The notes: generated by a model not told the origin, from the sequence alone. 64,000 nt of DNA from Pseudopedobacter beijingensis (GCF_042678145.1 NZ_JBHUDG010000005.1:124001-188000), one strand, 5' to 3'. Counted from the stretch's first letter, positions 25,045 to 34,450 are shown. Translations and numbers: made by a program.

Positions 25045-26772
25045 TTAATCTAATTTAGCGGTAACCTGTTTGGGTTTGCCAATTGTTTTGTAGACTCCCT
25101 TACCTTCTATTACAGATGCATACAAGCTTTTGTCTTTAAACACTTCGTAGGCTTTCTGTAATTCGGCATCATATTGAAACGCCTGAAGAATGCGCCCCTT
25201 TTCAAAGTAATACCGCTGAACAATTTCCGATTCCAGAATACGTTTTATTTCCGGCTTATAAGTTGTCAGATCGTTACTTTTAATTTTCTTAAGTTTATCT
25301 TCCAACACATTTACTTCTGCCTTTACATCATTCAATCTCTTATCTTCTGAAGCCTCCTTTACAAAAGATTCCAATATAACTTCCGAAGAGGTTTTATAAC
25401 TATAATCTTTTCCTTTCAAAAAATTGGTAAAATTCACATAGTCGGCATCAGAAAGTTTAAATGTTTTTGGAGCACTAATAGAGTTATTAGCTATCCGGTA
25501 ATTTGTAGCATAATCAAATATCAGGTATTTACCGGAAAGGGTTTGTGTAATCTGATGGTATTTATAGGGTTCTACAAAAACATCCGGATAGATTCCGCTT
25601 CCATCATAAACAGATCTTCCTCCTTTGGTTTTATATTCTGTTATTAACGAATCGGCTACTTTTTCTACGGAACCATCTTCTAAACGATGGGTGTAATCCA
25701 ACGCCTGAATACATCTGCCCGAAGGAGTATAATATTTGGCTACCGTCACCTTCACTAAAGTATTATAGGGTAAATTAAAGGTTTGTTGCACCAACCCTTT
25801 GCCAAAGCTTCTTTGTCCAATAACAACGGCTCTGTCTAAATCTTGCAACGATCCCGAAACTATTTCTGAGGCCGAGGCTGACCTGCCATTAATTAACACC
25901 ACTAACGGAATCTCGGCATCTAACGCTGATGAAGGCGTTCTATAAGTTACTTTTTTTTCTGCATCTCTGCCTATTTGCGACACCACCTCTACATCTTTAC
26001 CTACAAATAAATTCACTATTTTAACAGCTTCCTGTAATATACCACCGCCATTGAACCTCAGGTCAAGAACCATACCTGAAGGATTATTTTTCTTTAATGC
26101 CAAAAATGCGTCTTTAACTTCCTGAGCTGAGTTTTCGAGAAACTTATCCAGTTTAATATACCCAATACCATTATCCAGCATCCCGTAATAACTTACATTG
26201 GGTTGTTTTATTTCGGCCCTTTTTATTTGTTTCTCAATAGATTTATCGCCCCGCAACAACTTTATATTAACCGGAGTTTCTTTTGGCCCTTTTAGCAAAA
26301 GGCTTACCTCATCGTTATTTTTTCCTTTCAAGGATTGATTATTAATGGACACAATCTGGTCTCCGGCTCTTAAATCGTTCATTTGAGCAGGATAACCTTC
26401 AAAAGTTTCGGCAATAAACACTTTCCCATCTCTATGTAAAATACCTGCACCTATACCTCCGTACTGTGTACTTACATACCTCATTTTATAATCCTCAATC
26501 TCGGACTCTGCTACAAATTCTGTGTAAGGGTCTAAATCATTCAACATAGAACCTATTGCCGTTTTCATTAACTTGGATGGCTCTACCTCATCTACATAAT
26601 GCAGATTAAGTTCTTTGTATACCGAGGCGAAAATCTCTAAGTTTTTTGATACCTGAAAAAGATCTGTCTTAAATGAAAAGACCAGTCCTGCTCCTAAAAC
26701 AATTATACCCGCAAAAAGTACTTTCCTTATAGTTGATCTCGACTTCATCTCTTTATACGTCTTTTTAGCCAA
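25045..26772 (-). CDS. S41-family C-terminal processing peptidase
   Basis: The 575-aa protein has an N-terminal membrane segment (about residues 16-33), a PDZ domain (about 100-180; YGGIGAGILHRDGKVFIAE) and the S41 catalytic core. The nucleophile Ser is in GRSASASEIVSG and the general-base Lys in GQRSFGKGLVQ. The remaining 170 residues are helical and typical of Bacteroidota members. It processes or degrades periplasmic proteins by recognising C-termini. The start is at MAKKTYKEMKSR. Confidence 0.93.
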   Translation of the reverse strand: MAKKTYKEMKSRSTIRKVLFAGIIVLGAGLVFSFKTDLFQVSKNLEIFASVYKELNLHYVDEVEPSKLMKTAIGSMLNDLDPYTEFVAESEIEDYKMRYVSTQYGGIGAGILHRDGKVFIAETFEGYPAQMNDLRAGDQIVSINNQSLKGKNNDEVSLLLKGPKETPVNIKLLRGDKSIEKQIKRAEIKQPNVSYYGMLDNGIGYIKLDKFLENSAQEVKDAFLALKKNNPSGMVLDLRFNGGGILQEAVKIVNLFVGKDVEVVSQIGRDAEKKVTYRTPSSALDAEIPLVVLINGRSASASEIVSGSLQDLDRAVVIGQRSFGKGLVQQTFNLPYNTLVKVTVAKYYTPSGRCIQALDYTHRLEDGSVEKVADSLITEYKTKGGRSVYDGSGIYPDVFVEPYKYHQITQTLSGKYLIFDYATNYRIANNSISAPKTFKLSDADYVNFTNFLKGKDYSYKTSSEVILESFVKEASEDKRLNDVKAEVNVLEDKLKKIKSNDLTTYKPEIKRILESEIVQRYYFEKGRILQAFQYDAELQKAYEVFKDKSLYASVIEGKGVYKTIGKPKQVTAKLD

Positions 26773-26802
26773 TATATGATTTTTTGAGCGTTACCACTCT
26801 AA

Positions 26803-27588
26803 TTAGAATTCTTTTTCTTTGGGATTTCTCAGTTCTACGGGTGTACTATCTTTTCCTTTTTTAGATCTCAGGTTTAATACCTCCACCAGAACGGAAAATG
26901 CCATTGCAAAATAAATATAACCCTTAGGTATATGCTGATCGAATCCTTCTGCCAGCAAAGATACCCCTATAAGCAAAAGAAATGACAACGCAAGCATTTT
27001 TACTGTTGGGTGTCTATTCACAAAGTCAGAGATAGATGCTGCAGAGAACATCATCACAATAACAGCTATAATAACAGCAGCAACCATTACACCCAACTGA
27101 TTAGCCATACCTACTGCGGTAATAACTGAATCTAACGAGAAAACAATATCCAGAATTAAAATTTGAATAATTACCTGTGAAAAAGAATAATTCTTTTTTA
27201 ACTGTTGTTCATGTTCTGCTCCTTCCAGTTTTTCGTGTATCTCTGAAGTACTCTTATAAATCAGAAAAAGTCCTCCAATAATCAGTATCAAATCTCGTCC
27301 TGAAATTTCAAACTTGCCCAGCAATGTAGCATTCTCTATTCCTACAATACTTGCCAGATTAAACAACGGTTCGGTAAGTGACATCACCCATTTTAAGGAG
27401 AATAAAAGAAGCACTCTGGTTATTAATGCTAAAGCCAGGCCTAAAGTTCGGGCTTTCTTCTGTTGATCTACAGGAAGCTTACCTGCTAAAATAGATATAA
27501 AAACAATATTATCTATACCTAATACTATTTCAAGGACTGTTAATGTGAATAACGATATCCAAATTTCCGGGCTACTTAGCCATTCCAT
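26803..27588 (-). CDS. TerC-family integral membrane protein
   Basis: The 261-aa protein has about seven membrane helices and the two TerC-type acidic motifs: LEIVLGIDNIVFISILAG near residue 20 and ILDIVFSLDSVITAVGMA near 147. The family includes proteins linked to metal (manganese) export and tellurite resistance. The substrate here is not predictable. It is 31 bp downstream-in-order from nothing related, and lies upstream of the S41 peptidase on the same strand. Confidence 0.9.
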   Translation of the reverse strand: MEWLSSPEIWISLFTLTVLEIVLGIDNIVFISILAGKLPVDQQKKARTLGLALALITRVLLLFSLKWVMSLTEPLFNLASIVGIENATLLGKFEISGRDLILIIGGLFLIYKSTSEIHEKLEGAEHEQQLKKNYSFSQVIIQILILDIVFSLDSVITAVGMANQLGVMVAAVIIAVIVMMFSAASISDFVNRHPTVKMLALSFLLLIGVSLLAEGFDQHIPKGYIYFAMAFSVLVEVLNLRSKKGKDSTPVELRNPKEKEF

Positions 27589-27667
27589 AATTCATTTTTT
27601 TTACATCCTAAAAATATTAAAATGTTATTATGGTTTTTAATTTGTTTAAACATTTTCTTGTAAAATA

Positions 27668-28225
27668 TTATTTGAATTTGCACTCCCTAAAATGGTCATT
27701 TACCATACCTACTGCCTGCATAAAAGCATAGCATATTGTTGTACCAAAAAACTTAAACCCTCTTTTTTTCATATCTTTAGCTATTGCGTCTGATATGGGA
27801 GTACTTACCGGTACTTCTTTCATACTTCTGGGGAAGTTATTGATTGGTTCTTTTGAGGGCATAAATGAATACAGATACTCATAAAAGCTACCGTACTCTT
27901 GCTGTATTTCCAGAAATAGCCGGGCATTGGAAACAGTGGAAACTACCTTCAATTTGTTTCTTACTATTCCTTCGTCTTTCAGAGCTTTATCAATATCCTT
28001 CTGGGTAAAACCGGCAACCTTTTGGGCATCAAAATCAGAAAACACTCTTCTATAGCCTTCTCTTTTTCTAAGAATGGTAATCCAGCTTAACCCTGCTTGT
28101 GCCGATTCCAGCACTAAATATTCAAACAAGATTTTATCATCTGTTACTTGTTTTCCCCATTCATTATCATGATAATCTACATAAAGCGGATCGGTACCAC
28201 ACCAGGAACATCTGTTAATATTCAT
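27668..28225 (-). CDS. tag: DNA-3-methyladenine glycosylase I
   Basis: The frame is open to 28279, but ATG 28225 gives the canonical start MNINRCSWCGTDPLYVDYHD (185 aa). Tag features are the zinc ligands in CSWC and the C-terminal HFRECKF region, and the pocket sequence ESAQAGLSWITILRKREGYR. It excises 3-methyladenine from alkylated DNA. It appears to be a single gene. Confidence 0.95.
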   Translation of the reverse strand: MNINRCSWCGTDPLYVDYHDNEWGKQVTDDKILFEYLVLESAQAGLSWITILRKREGYRRVFSDFDAQKVAGFTQKDIDKALKDEGIVRNKLKVVSTVSNARLFLEIQQEYGSFYEYLYSFMPSKEPINNFPRSMKEVPVSTPISDAIAKDMKKRGFKFFGTTICYAFMQAVGMVNDHFRECKFK

Positions 28226-28320
28226 TTTTTGGATTGATATTTTCTCTCCAAAAATAGAGAAATTGAGACTATTTCGCACAGCTAGAGCTTGTCCAATTTA
28301 TTACATAGTAATAACTGATT

Positions 28321-29148
28321 TTATTCTTTTACTTCTTTTCCGGTTTTATCTATATAAAACTCTCTGTTTTTCAATTTTACTTTTGCTTTTCCTTTTCGAA
28401 ACTCCGGACCAAACATTCCATTCTCAAATTGCAAAGGAATTACAACTTTCCCTTCTTTATCTATAAAACCCCATTTTCGACTTCCCGACCAATCATCTGT
28501 AAAGTAATCAGAAACCGACACTGCTGCCAAACCATCTGAAAAGCTTTCCACACGCTCGTATTTGGGTGGAATAATCTCTTTTCCCTGTTTATCTATAAAA
28601 CCCCATTTTCCGATGCCCAGACTATTTGTTGTGGCACTAACCGCTACCATCCCTTCTGAAAAAGATTTTGCCTGTGTATATGAGGTCTCCAATACAACAT
28701 CTCCTTTTTTATCGATAAAAAGCACATTGCCATCTTTACTTTTCTTCACTACTGCTAAGCCTTCTGCAAAATGGGTGGCATATTCGTAAACAGGAGATGT
28801 TATTCTTTTTCCACTTTTGTGTAATATACCATACTTATTATCCAACAAATAAATAACCACGTCATCAAAAAAATCTCCAAGCAAAGAATTGTATTCCAAT
28901 GGAATAACTTCTTTTCCGGTTTTATCAATACACCCTGTTTTTTTATCTAGCGAAACTATAGCTAATCCATTATGGAAGTCCGATATATAGTTGTATTTTG
29001 CAGGAACAATAATTTTACCCGAAGCGTTTTTAAATCCATATCTGGAGGTTTGTAAATCTACAAATCCTTTTAATTCCTGACTATGCGATAGAATCGGAAC
29101 GAACAATAAAATCACCATAATAAGGATCAATATATTTCTAATTTTCAT
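28321..29148 (-). CDS. Secreted WG-repeat protein
   Basis: ATG 29148 is preferred over 29178 because it starts the signal peptide MKIRNILILIMVILLFVPIL, followed by a cleavage region near SHSQ. The rest is about six WG-type repeats with the pattern WGFIDKxGKEIIPPKYE, then a phrase such as FSDGLAAVS (for example at residues 175-205). The C-terminal half-repeat EFYIDKTGKEVKE closes the array. Such repeats form beta-rich solenoid or propeller-like structures; the function is unknown. It is the downstream partner of a paralogue at 29183, with 34 bp between them. Confidence 0.88.
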   Translation of the reverse strand: MKIRNILILIMVILLFVPILSHSQELKGFVDLQTSRYGFKNASGKIIVPAKYNYISDFHNGLAIVSLDKKTGCIDKTGKEVIPLEYNSLLGDFFDDVVIYLLDNKYGILHKSGKRITSPVYEYATHFAEGLAVVKKSKDGNVLFIDKKGDVVLETSYTQAKSFSEGMVAVSATTNSLGIGKWGFIDKQGKEIIPPKYERVESFSDGLAAVSVSDYFTDDWSGSRKWGFIDKEGKVVIPLQFENGMFGPEFRKGKAKVKLKNREFYIDKTGKEVKE

Positions 29149-29182
29149 GCTGAACGGTACTTTATTTCTTAATTCCAATCCT

Positions 29183-29908
29183 TTATTCTTTTAGCTCTTT
29201 TCCAGCTTTATCAATATAAAGTTCTTTCCCATTTAATTTCACTTTTGCCTTTTCATTCTTAAAAGATTCCAAAAGGGCATCATATTTCAAAGGAATAATT
29301 TCTACGCCAGCGTTATCTACAAAACCCCATTTTCCGCCTATCCCTAAAAGTCCTTTTCCTCCCATACTAACTGCGGCCAATCCTTCTGAAAAGTTATATA
29401 CCGCATCGTACGCAGGAACTACAATTTCTTTCCCGGTTTTGTCTATAAATCCCCATTTCCCCCCTTTGGTAAAAGGAACACCTTTCAGTAAAAGTCCTTC
29501 TCCACCGGTGTTTACTGCTAACATTTCTTCAGAGAAAGTTTTTGCTCCATCGTAGGTAAAAGGGGCGACTTCTTTTCCCGACTTATCTATAAGCCCCCAT
29601 TTAAACTTCGAACCAACCATTGCCATAACTCCAGCAACTCCTGCCTGAAAAGGAGTACCTGCATAGTATTGCAAGGGAATAATAATTTTGCCTTTTTCAT
29701 CTATAAAGCCACATTTACTGTTATCTCTCACTAAAGCCAAACCTTCCGAAAAATCGTATGCCTGACTATATTTAGCCGATATTACTGTTTTTCCATTTTG
29801 GTTTGTATATCCATACTTCCCGGTTTTTTCAAAACGTATCAACTCCTGAGCTTGTGTAGTTATCCCAAAGTATATCAGGGATAGAATAATAAGTAGTGTT
29901 TTTTTCAT
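29183..29908 (-). CDS. Secreted WG-repeat protein (paralogue)
   Basis: The 241-aa protein has a signal peptide (MKKTLLIILSLIYFGITTQAQ) and five to six WG repeats: KYGYTNQNGKTVISAKYSQA, then CGFIDEKGKIIIPLQYY, WGLIDKSGKEVAPFTYD, WGFIDKTGKEIVVPAYD and WGFVDNAGVEIIPLKYD. It ends ELYIDKAGKELKE, nearly as the neighbour does (EFYIDKTGKEVKE), so the two arose by tandem duplication. Function is unknown; it is probably periplasmic or surface exposed. Confidence 0.88.
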   Translation of the reverse strand: MKKTLLIILSLIYFGITTQAQELIRFEKTGKYGYTNQNGKTVISAKYSQAYDFSEGLALVRDNSKCGFIDEKGKIIIPLQYYAGTPFQAGVAGVMAMVGSKFKWGLIDKSGKEVAPFTYDGAKTFSEEMLAVNTGGEGLLLKGVPFTKGGKWGFIDKTGKEIVVPAYDAVYNFSEGLAAVSMGGKGLLGIGGKWGFVDNAGVEIIPLKYDALLESFKNEKAKVKLNGKELYIDKAGKELKE

Positions 29909-29942
29909 ATCCTTAGCTTTTTAGTGGCGGATGTGTTGAATA

Positions 29943-29982
29943 GTTTCTTCTATTCTAAGACTTTTCTTAGAATAGAAGAAAC
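29943..29982 (-). promoter_or_regulatory. 18-bp perfect hairpin between lipoprotein and WG-repeat genes
   Basis: GTTTCTTCTATTCTAAGA (29943-29960) pairs perfectly with 29965-29982 around a 4-nt loop, in the 78-bp gap between the genes at 29987 and 29908. There is no T run on the minus strand, so it may be a processing or stability element within the transcript, or a weak terminator. Confidence 0.55.
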
Positions 29983-29986
29983 GCTA

Positions 29987-30430
29987 TTATTGCCTTATAA
30001 AAGTAATATGGGCGACTCCATCCTCGTCACTCTCTGTAATAATCACTTTATTGTTGCTTTCCGAAAATTGAGTAGTAAATGCAAGTTCTTCAGACTGTCC
30101 TCCGAAACTCATAATGTACTTATATTTATTTTCTCCTGTTTTTGCCCATTTAATATTTATGGAAGATGGGGTAGCGTCTTTACAGCCACCTGTTCCATCG
30201 TCTATCCAATCTTGCGACTGCACTGTACCGTCTGCATTAAACTTAAAAATATTTGATTTGGCACAATTATCCATTGTACTTGCCTCATCTTCTATTCTTT
30301 CGGTCATTTTCCAGGTTCCAACTAACAAGTCATTGCTTAAATCGGTTCCTTTATCCTTTTTACATGATACAGATGCAATAATCAATAGTGCCAGTGTTCC
30401 AATTTTAAAGTATTTATCTGCGTTTTTCAT
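29987..30430 (-). CDS. Lipocalin-like lipoprotein
   Basis: The 147-aa product has a lipoprotein signal with lipobox ASVSC (Cys23), followed by KKDKG. The body starts LLVGTWKMTERIED and has repeated strands such as NIFKFNADGTVQSQ and YKYIMSFGGQSEELAFT, which fits the lipocalin-like families common in Bacteroidota. It is anchored to a membrane by its lipid. Ligand unknown. It belongs to the minus-strand run 31004-28321. Confidence 0.8.
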   Translation of the reverse strand: MKNADKYFKIGTLALLIIASVSCKKDKGTDLSNDLLVGTWKMTERIEDEASTMDNCAKSNIFKFNADGTVQSQDWIDDGTGGCKDATPSSINIKWAKTGENKYKYIMSFGGQSEELAFTTQFSESNNKVIITESDEDGVAHITFIRQ

Positions 30431-30461
30431 CTCATTTTGTTTTTAGATGAACTTATTTGGT

Positions 30462-31004
30462 TTATTTTCCTTTTCTGATAGCTTTCTTTTCTTTGCTTTT
30501 AAGCTTTGCTTTACCTCTCCATTCAGAAACAGGCTTTCCCTGCAAAGCATATTCTACATCAATGTAGTTTGGTTTAAGTATTTTGTTATTATCCGTAATC
30601 CCATCAAGGATATGACCGCTAAGCGGAAATGAGAACATATTGCCCCAAAAAATAATCGACCATCTTTTAGGCGTTAATTCTACTGTTGCGCTTTGTTTTT
30701 TAGATGGCGAATATAATTCCATTGTTACGGGACCATTTTTAAAAGGTAATTTAACAGCTGCTGTATAATAATCTGTTGTATGCCTTACCGATGAACCATC
30801 AAAACGTGTAGAATAACCATCTAAAGATTGTCCAAAATATTCACTACTTATATTTTTAGATTCTCCATTGACTTTAACCTGTAAATCTGAAGGGGCCCCC
30901 ATTAAGTGGACCGGACGCTCTTTCATAAAAAGAGTGGATATACTACCACAACTACTTAATATAAATAATGAAACAATTGATAATAGTAATTGACATTTTT
31001 TCAT
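30462..31004 (-). CDS. Lipoprotein of unknown function
   Basis: ATG 31004 is chosen because it begins the lipoprotein signal MKKCQLLLSIVSLFILSSCGS with the lipid-bearing Cys in LSSC; 31025 would add seven residues in front. The mature part has a region APSDLQVKVNGES and a hydrophobic stretch WSIIFWGNMFSFPLSGHIL, which could be a membrane-embedded or buried helix, and a very basic tail (KAKLKSKEKKAIRKGK). I do not recognise the family. It appears to lead the four-gene run of exported proteins. Confidence 0.75.
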   Translation of the reverse strand: MKKCQLLLSIVSLFILSSCGSISTLFMKERPVHLMGAPSDLQVKVNGESKNISSEYFGQSLDGYSTRFDGSSVRHTTDYYTAAVKLPFKNGPVTMELYSPSKKQSATVELTPKRWSIIFWGNMFSFPLSGHILDGITDNNKILKPNYIDVEYALQGKPVSEWRGKAKLKSKEKKAIRKGK

Positions 31005-31245
31005 CTTCAATAAATTTTTAAACATTTAATTCGGTTGTTTTTTATTGAAAAAGAACTTAATCTAATTAATGTATTTATGATTAATATCTTTTTCATTGTT
31101 CTCATAGCAAATGAAAAGATATATTACATTTTTCTCAATTACACTTTAGTGGTATTTATTGTAATATTTAAAAACCTATTAATTTGGATCTATTTAAAAG
31201 GTTCTAAATATTTTAAGGGAAGTGTCCTTCTACCAGATGATACAG

Positions 31246-32153
31246 TTATGGATACTTATCCGCATAAATCAATTCGTATAAAGCTCTTTTGAATTTTCTT
31301 GCATGATAGCTAATCAGGTCCGTATTTTCTGATTTCTCTTTACCAGACTCATAACTACTAAGCTCTATAATATTTGTTATTTGCTGTTCTAATTCTGTAT
31401 AAGAACTTTCTTTAACCACTTCTTGCTGTTGCAGTTTCAGAGCGTTTAATTCATCCAGATTCATAAACGTCACCGACTTATAATAAAGTATAAAGTAAAT
31501 AATGGTGGTCATAATTGGCTGAAAGGCATACAGCGGCCAGGAATCTGTTTGGGCGAATAAAAGCAATAACGGAGCTATAATATAACACAATAAAATCAAA
31601 TAAAGTGTAAGATCACGTAACCAATACAAACCTAAAATATTTCTAAAATTGGGATGTAGAGATTTATTATATCTATTAAGTAATCTTAAAGAAAGTAATA
31701 GATATACACCCATCTGCAGTCCTGTTATAAAATTCACTATTAACAATAACTCAATCGGTTCGGTTTTCATGGTATCATATATGTGCTTGATCTCTTCGGG
31801 CGATTTTCCATTAATAAGAGCTACATACAGAAACCCAAACAAAAGCGGCAAAGCGTGTATAAATATATTTTTTTGGTAACAACAATTTGCTTACCTACCA
31901 TACATAGTGTATACATCCAATACAATGGCCCCAACAGGAAAAACAGCACATGCACAATTTCATTTACGAAATGATATTTCCATGCTATCCCTGTAAAAAT
32001 AAGTACATCATCTATATGTACTCCCGAAAAAACAACCAGGATAGCACTCAATAATTTATGCGCTTGGCTACTACGTTTCTTAAAAAGCAGAACAAATGCA
32101 AAAATAAGTAGATTCATTGTGCTTAAAACACCTAAAAAGACCATTATTTCCAT
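31246..32153 (-). pseudogene. Membrane sensor-domain protein split by a frameshift
   Basis: Two frames, 32153-31821 (N-terminal 110 aa) and 31851-31246 (C-terminal part), together match the full-length paralogue at 33480. The N-terminal frame leaves the family sequence at VTKKIYLYT; reading eight instead of seven A (T run 31868-31874 on plus) gives VTKKNIFIHALPLLFGFLYV and continues to the end, for a protein of about 302 aa. It has five to seven membrane helices and a short cytoplasmic tail, with no kinase domain. The start overlaps the upstream kinase stop as TAATG. The cause may be a real mutation, slippage-based switching or a sequence error. Confidence 0.75.
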
Positions 32154-33478
32154 TAGCTCAGATTGATATTTTTAACACGAACAGAAAGACCTCCATTATT
32201 TGACTGATAAGTAAAATCTGCCCCTATCTGTGAGGCTCTTATAGCCATGTTCTTCAACCCATTTCCCTGAGATCCCTTAGAATGTCCTATTCCTTTCCCA
32301 TTATCTTCAATTGTTAATAAAAATAGTCCGTCTACCGCTTCTAACCTAAGATTTACCTGATTAGCTCCTGAATGTTTCAAAATATTATTCAATGATTCTT
32401 TAATAATCATTATCAGATTACGCTTGGCTTCGTAAGAGACTATAAAATCAGGTTCCTGATTGGGAAGTTCTATAAAGTAATTTATTCCCGAATCGTATAG
32501 AAAATCTGATGCATATTCTCTTATACAACTTAGCATATTGGAAAACAGACTACTTTCGGGATTTAGATCCCAAATAATTTCTTTAAGATTTTCTGAAAGC
32601 CGCTTGGCATTTCCCGATATCTCACTCAGTTTAAGATCATCTTCCTCATTATTTTTTCTAGCCAGCTCAGACAATAAAGCTATTTTAGTTATTCCAGCTC
32701 CAAGTTCATCATGCATATCTCTGCTAATCCTTTGTCTAACCTGTTCTCTTATCAATCTTTTTTCATATTCTGTTCCCGGAAAGTTGATAGACTTATAAAA
32801 TAAGGTCAGGTAAATTGTCATGGTTATTACAGGCATATAGATATACAGCACAGAGATGTCTGACTGGATGACAAACAACAACATCGGAACAACCAACAGT
32901 GCAGATATCAGCAATATAATGGTAAGTACCGTAAGCCATTGCAGACTCAACTGAGATTTATACAGCTTAGATTTAAGCCGTTTATTATACTGATTTAATA
33001 TTTTAACACTCCATAACCAATAAACCGCAGCTTGTATAGTAACAACGGCAAGGACAATAGTTGCATCTAAAGGTTGTACATGTTTTGCATACTGATAATA
33101 AGTTTTTATCTCTAATGCATCTTTAAACAAAAAACTAAGAATATACCAAACGGGAAATAAAAATGGTAAAATATGTAACCATAAATATTTTTTCCAATCT
33201 ATAACAGCACCGGCCATTAAAGTGGTATATCTAAAATAAACCGGTCCTTCTAAAAATAACAACAAAAAACACAGGTTATTTAACCAGTAATACTTATATA
33301 CCATATCTGTTAGCAACAAAAGATGCGATGCATGTATTGCTACCAGCATAAGCATGAATATGGCAAGGGTTACATTTGCTTTTTTATTATCTTTCTTAAA
33401 AAATAGAATAAACGAAAAAACGCTGAGATGTATAATACAAATCCACGCCAGATAATATGCAGTTACCTGTGTATCCAT
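32153..33478 (-). CDS. Membrane sensor histidine kinase (HisKA_3 type)
   Basis: The 441-aa protein has an N-terminal sensor region with about seven membrane helices (residues 10-230), including FLEGPVYFRYTTLMAG, a motif shared with its two neighbours. A HisKA_3 dimerisation domain follows with His256 in SRDMHDELGAGITKI, then an ATPase with NILKHSGANQV, DNGKGIG and GNGLKNMAIRA. This is the NarL-system kinase type, fitting the LuxR-type response regulator at 34451-35077. Start and stop nearly touch those of both flanking sensor genes, so all three are one translation-coupled operon. Confidence 0.92.
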   Translation of the reverse strand: MDTQVTAYYLAWICIIHLSVFSFILFFKKDNKKANVTLAIFMLMLVAIHASHLLLLTDMVYKYYWLNNLCFLLLFLEGPVYFRYTTLMAGAVIDWKKYLWLHILPFLFPVWYILSFLFKDALEIKTYYQYAKHVQPLDATIVLAVVTIQAAVYWLWSVKILNQYNKRLKSKLYKSQLSLQWLTVLTIILLISALLVVPMLLFVIQSDISVLYIYMPVITMTIYLTLFYKSINFPGTEYEKRLIREQVRQRISRDMHDELGAGITKIALLSELARKNNEEDDLKLSEISGNAKRLSENLKEIIWDLNPESSLFSNMLSCIREYASDFLYDSGINYFIELPNQEPDFIVSYEAKRNLIMIIKESLNNILKHSGANQVNLRLEAVDGLFLLTIEDNGKGIGHSKGSQGNGLKNMAIRASQIGADFTYQSNNGGLSVRVKNINLS

Positions 33479-33479
33479 A

Positions 33480-34364
33480 TCAGTCTTCGTTAAGTAATCT
33501 TAGAAATTTTTTGAATGAATTATTGATATCATAAACCTTTTGCTTCAGTTCCGTACCTGGCAATGTTTTCTTATTAGGGTTATCAAAAAAGTACAGTAGT
33601 TTATCCAGCTCTTCTTTAAAACTACCCGATAAATTATTAGCAACATACTTTTGTTCTATAACCGCCAATATTTTCTCCTCATTGTACACACCATGCGTTA
33701 GTATCTTAAATGAAAAATACAAATACAAAACCCCTGTTGTTATAGGCATAGCCACATAGATAATATCCGCTTCTTTATCGGCAATAAAAATCATTATTGG
33801 CGCTATCACAAAACATAAAGCAAGCAATCCTTTAGTTGCATACATTAACCATTTAAGGGTATAATCTCCTGTCTTTTTAAAATGTTGATGTAAAATATAA
33901 AGACTCCACAAAACATACATACCTTTTTGCAATGCAGCAAAAGACGTTAATAGGGTATTGGACAGTGGCTGCCGATATATTGATTGCTCATAAAAACTTT
34001 GCAAATCCTGCTTACTGGTCAGTAAAAAAGAAAAATAGTAGATTAAAAAACAGAAAACAGGCACAAGATGTATCCAGAAATATTTTCTCCAGAGAATCTT
34101 TATTCCAACCATTTGGGCCACAAACTGTAAATACGAAGGTCCTAATATGAATATTGCCAAGAATACAATTTCGTTGATCATCCATAAATCTGCTGCCTTA
34201 TGGTAAAGAATAAAAAGATGATTTAAATGGACATAGGAAAAAGAGAACAGGAAAACAGCAAAAAATTTAAATGCCTGATGCTTTCTTGCTTTAAAAAGCA
34301 CCAAAAATCCTAAAATAAACAGATGCACAAAAGACACCCAAGAGATTGCCTGATATAAAGACAT
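33480..34364 (-). CDS. Kinase-less membrane sensor-domain protein
   Basis: The 294-aa protein has about seven membrane helices and the same N-terminal layout as the kinase next to it (FILGPSYLQFVAQMVGIKILWRKYFW is the counterpart of its LEGPVYFRY region, quoted here in part). It ends with a cytoplasmic helical tail of about 60 residues (SFKEELDKLLYFFDN) and no phosphotransfer or ATPase motifs. It is the first gene of the sensor operon; its stop is one base before the kinase ATG. I infer an accessory sensor that pairs with or modulates the kinase. Confidence 0.8.
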   Translation of the reverse strand: MSLYQAISWVSFVHLFILGFLVLFKARKHQAFKFFAVFLFSFSYVHLNHLFILYHKAADLWMINEIVFLAIFILGPSYLQFVAQMVGIKILWRKYFWIHLVPVFCFLIYYFSFLLTSKQDLQSFYEQSIYRQPLSNTLLTSFAALQKGMYVLWSLYILHQHFKKTGDYTLKWLMYATKGLLALCFVIAPIMIFIADKEADIIYVAMPITTGVLYLYFSFKILTHGVYNEEKILAVIEQKYVANNLSGSFKEELDKLLYFFDNPNKKTLPGTELKQKVYDINNSFKKFLRLLNED

Positions 34365-34382
34365 TTTGGTTTTGGCTTAACA

Positions 34383-34429
34383 CGGTTTGAATTGAAATAT
34401 AAATATAGTATATTTTTTAATTCAAACCG
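34383..34429 (-). promoter_or_regulatory. Inverted repeat upstream of the sensor operon
   Basis: CGGTTTGAATT (34383-34393) and AATTCAAACCG (34419-34429) are perfect complements with a 25-nt AT-only spacer. It lies 18 bp before the start codon at 34364 and 22 bp after the response-regulator stop. It lacks a T run in the transcribed direction and could be an operator or a leader hairpin. Confidence 0.45.
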
Positions 34430-34450
34430 ACTTTTTATTAACAAACCAAT

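Noticed and set aside
31035..31292. 85-codon plus-strand frame with hydrophobic stretch
   Set aside because: It overlaps the end of the sensor-family gene, is made of AT-rich Ile/Phe/Leu codons expected by chance, and has no family motif.
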